Source: DASRTE01 sp035253685
Lineage (GTDB): Bacteria > Actinomycetota > Actinomycetes > Jiangellales > Jiangellaceae
Reading direction: 5' to 3'
Assembly (NCBI GenBank): GCA_035253685.1
Contig: DATFBR010000117.1
Span: 1 to 7,831 of the forward strand
DNA: 7,831 nucleotides
Of this stretch, positions 6,226-7,831 are shown piece after piece. Both the position numbers and the translations under genes were made by a program. Every line of letters starts with the position of its first letter. Position 1 is the stretch's first letter. The notes under the pieces were generated by a model. It ran no database searches and was not told the DNA's origin. It saw nothing but the letters and a program-made list of their open reading frames with translations.

Positions 6226-7623
6226 TCAGGGGCTCGGGGCAGTCACGACGCACCCGCAGCCGGCCAACGCTGCGGCCGCGTCGTCCAGGGCAGATCGCGC
6301 CGCCACCGTGTTCACCACGTCGTCTGCGATCATGGCGAAGGCATAGGCCGTGCCGTCCCGTGCCACGACGGTCCCAGCGAGCGAGCTGACTCCGCTCAAC
6401 GACCCGGTCTTCGCACGCACCACACCCACCCCGTCGGAAGCCGCCTGGGAATCGAACCGGTCGTCCAGGGTGCCGGTGAATCCGGCCACCGGAAGGCCGG
6501 TCAGCACCGGACGGAGGTGCGGATGAGCTGTGTCGCCGGCCAGGCTGAGTGTCGCGGTCAGCACCTGCGGGGCCACGGCGCTGCCCCTCGCCAGGCCGCT
6601 GCCGTCGAGCACTGCGAGACCCGTCACGTCGATGCCGAGGCCGGCCAAAGCCTGGACGATCGCCTGCTCCGCTGCTTCCGACGTGGCTGGCAGACCCACT
6701 GCGCGTGCGACGTGACGGGCGAGCACCTCTGCGTAGTCGTTGTCGCTGGCCGCAAGCATGTGTTCGACGATGTCCGACAGCGGCGCCGACAAGGCAGCGG
6801 CGCGTACGGCGGCACCGGCCTCGGCGGAGCCATGCGAAGGCGCGGAGACGACGTCGATCCCGTTCTCCGCCAGCATCGCCGCAAACACGGCTGCGGTTGC
6901 CAGTGCGGGGTCGTCCGCGCGGCGGACGGTATCGGGGTTCTGCCGCCCACCGTCCACGGCGAGGGCGCTCACCGGACCGACGACGCCCGACCGCACGTAG
7001 GTGGATCGCCAGTCGGGGTCCACGGCCGGGCCGGTGAACAACGAGTCGTCCACGAGCAGGTGCACGGTCGTCGTTCCCGAGGCCTGGAGGGCGGCGGCCG
7101 TCGAGTTTGCGAGGACGGACAGCTGCGTTCTTCCCGGCGCAGGTCGGTCGTCCGCCGTCAGCGTCGGGTCGCCGCCCCCGACGAGGACGATCCGGCCGGG
7201 CTCCGAGCCCTCGACGACCTGGGTCCTGAAGCGGCGGGCGGGTTCCATCACATCGAGTGCAGCCGCCGCCGTCAGGATCTTCAGGGTGCTCGCCGGAATC
7301 AGCGCATCCGGACCGCTCCGGTACGCCGCCGCGCCAGTGCCCAGGTCGACGACGGAGACGCCGACGCGTCCTCCGAGCGCGTCGGCCGCCAGGGCCGGTC
7401 CGAGGGCGTCGGCCATGTCGACGGCTTCGGGCACAGGGGTCGACGAGGCTGCCGGCAGCACGGTCGGCGTCGGCTCCGGAGCGGAGTGGGGCGTCTCGCC
7501 GGTCGAGGGTGTCGGCTCGGCGTGCGGGCTCCGGTCGACGACACCGGTGACCAGCAGCGTCGCGATTCCCGCACCCAGCCCGACGATCAGCACGACGAGC
7601 AAGACGGCGACGCGACGAGACAC
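6226..7623 (-). CDS. dacB: D-alanyl-D-alanine carboxypeptidase/endopeptidase (peptidase S13, PBP4 type)
   Basis: A 465-residue low-molecular-weight penicillin-binding protein that removes the terminal D-Ala from peptidoglycan stem peptides and may cut cross-links. An N-terminal hydrophobic helix (about 5-29) with Arg residues before it would export or anchor it. A Pro/Thr/Ser-rich linker (about 33-66) follows, so the catalytic domain faces outside. Active-site motifs: STLK (112-115, nucleophile Ser112), SDN (293-295), KTG (405-407). VGGGDPTL (148-155) and DGSGLARGS (340-348) are typical of S13 enzymes. Length is usual for actinobacterial DacB. The start is GTG at 7621-7623: an in-frame stop lies 30 bp upstream, and no other ATG occurs before residue 70. 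There is no Shine-Dalgarno upstream; a TACCGT 8 nt before the GTG may serve as a -10 for leaderless transcription. It is divergent from ppa and followed by the DUF2342 gene. Confidence 0.94.
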   Translation of the reverse strand: MSRRVAVLLVVLIVGLGAGIATLLVTGVVDRSPHAEPTPSTGETPHSAPEPTPTVLPAASSTPVPEAVDMADALGPALAADALGGRVGVSVVDLGTGAAAYRSGPDALIPASTLKILTAAAALDVMEPARRFRTQVVEGSEPGRIVLVGGGDPTLTADDRPAPGRTQLSVLANSTAAALQASGTTTVHLLVDDSLFTGPAVDPDWRSTYVRSGVVGPVSALAVDGGRQNPDTVRRADDPALATAAVFAAMLAENGIDVVSAPSHGSAEAGAAVRAAALSAPLSDIVEHMLAASDNDYAEVLARHVARAVGLPATSEAAEQAIVQALAGLGIDVTGLAVLDGSGLARGSAVAPQVLTATLSLAGDTAHPHLRPVLTGLPVAGFTGTLDDRFDSQAASDGVGVVRAKTGSLSGVSSLAGTVVARDGTAYAFAMIADDVVNTVAARSALDDAAAALAGCGCVVTAPSP

Positions 7624-7673
7624 GAGCGGCCACGGTACGGGACACTCTCGTCAGTCGTGTGCGGGAGGCAGTC
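7624..7673. promoter_or_regulatory. Divergent dacB-ppa promoter region
   Basis: Only 50 bp separate the two divergent GTG starts, so at least one promoter must lie here or inside a neighbouring gene. On the plus strand GGGAGG (7663-7668) is a clear Shine-Dalgarno 5 nt before the ppa GTG. On the minus strand TACCGT ends 8 nt before the dacB GTG and fits the loose TAnnnT -10 pattern, but I see no good -35 for either direction. Promoter assignment is tentative; the ppa ribosome site is solid. Confidence 0.4.
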
Positions 7674-7831
7674 GTGGAGTTCGACGTCACCATCGAGATC
7701 CCGGCGGGCAGCCGGAACAAGTACGAACTCGATCACGAGACCGGACGCATCAAGCTCGACCGGCGGTTGTTCACCTCGACCCGGTATCCGGCCGACTACG
7801 GATTCATCGAGCAGACGCTCGGCGAGGACGG
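7674..7831 (+). CDS. ppa: Inorganic pyrophosphatase (class A/family I), 3'-partial
   Basis: The first 52 codons of a soluble cytoplasmic enzyme that hydrolyses pyrophosphate to two phosphates, pulling biosynthetic reactions forward, including those of Hpt and TilS nearby. The visible part starts EFDVTIEIPAGSRNKYELD and continues through KLDRRLF and YPADYGFIEQTLGEDG. This matches family I, with Glu8, Lys16, Glu18, Arg30 and Tyr42 at the places of active-site residues. The metal-binding Asp cluster (DxDPxD) would lie just past the window edge. The GTG start at 7674-7676 is fixed by the GGGAGG 5 nt before it and by the family N-terminus. The gene is cut only by the window edge. Confidence 0.96.
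   Translation, partial: MEFDVTIEIPAGSRNKYELDHETGRIKLDRRLFTSTRYPADYGFIEQTLGED

Noticed and set aside
6197..7720. A 507-residue minus-strand frame overlapping dacB
   Set aside because: Arg/Gly-rich composition with no domain. dacB in another frame of the same strand has all three catalytic motifs.

Overview
The window comes from a very GC-rich genome, with codon third positions dominated by G and C. It carries a gene order typical of Actinomycetota: ppa, divergent from dacB - DUF2342 zincin - tilS - hpt - ftsH - folE. From established knowledge, Mycobacterium tuberculosis keeps most of this order (Rv3628 ppa, Rv3627c, Rv3626c, Rv3625c mesJ/tilS, Rv3624c hpt, then ftsH and folE further along). 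The DUF559 relic at the left edge is of a kind common in Nocardioides-like genomes, so a member of the Propionibacteriales is a reasonable guess, but genus cannot be fixed from this sequence.

Layout, left to right. Positions 1-511 (+ strand) hold the 3' part of a DUF559/AbiEi-type nuclease-fold gene, apparently broken by a one-base frameshift near 120-131. Positions 512-600 lie between convergent genes and hold a striking two-tier palindrome (526-584), the best candidate for a shared terminator. Then come six minus-strand genes: folE (601-1206), ftsH (1211-3211), hpt (3434-3970), tilS (4038-5060), a DUF2342 metallopeptidase-like gene (5112-6200) and dacB (7623 back to 6226). At the right edge ppa starts on the + strand at 7674 and runs out of the window.

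The minus-strand genes read 7623 -> 601 and are mostly tightly packed: gaps of 25, 51, 67 and 4 bp, except 222 bp between hpt and ftsH. That larger gap has no gene. It holds two tandem copies of a 33-bp repeat, inverted segments that could pair with either copy, two further short inverted repeats, and an unusual ftsH ribosome-binding arrangement in which a hairpin may bring a distant AGGAGG close to the ATG. ftsH is therefore probably controlled partly on its own, with folE coupled to it.

Functionally this is a housekeeping locus: pyrophosphate hydrolysis (Ppa), cell-wall trimming (DacB), a zincin of unknown role, tRNA-Ile decoding (TilS), purine salvage (Hpt), membrane proteolysis (FtsH) and the first step of folate synthesis (FolE). 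I see no mobile element, CRISPR array, tRNA or rRNA, and no evidence for a new multi-gene system. The items most worth a second look are the non-coding structures at 526-584, 3212-3241, 3312-3423 and 6203-6218, and the undescribed function of the DUF2342 protein.
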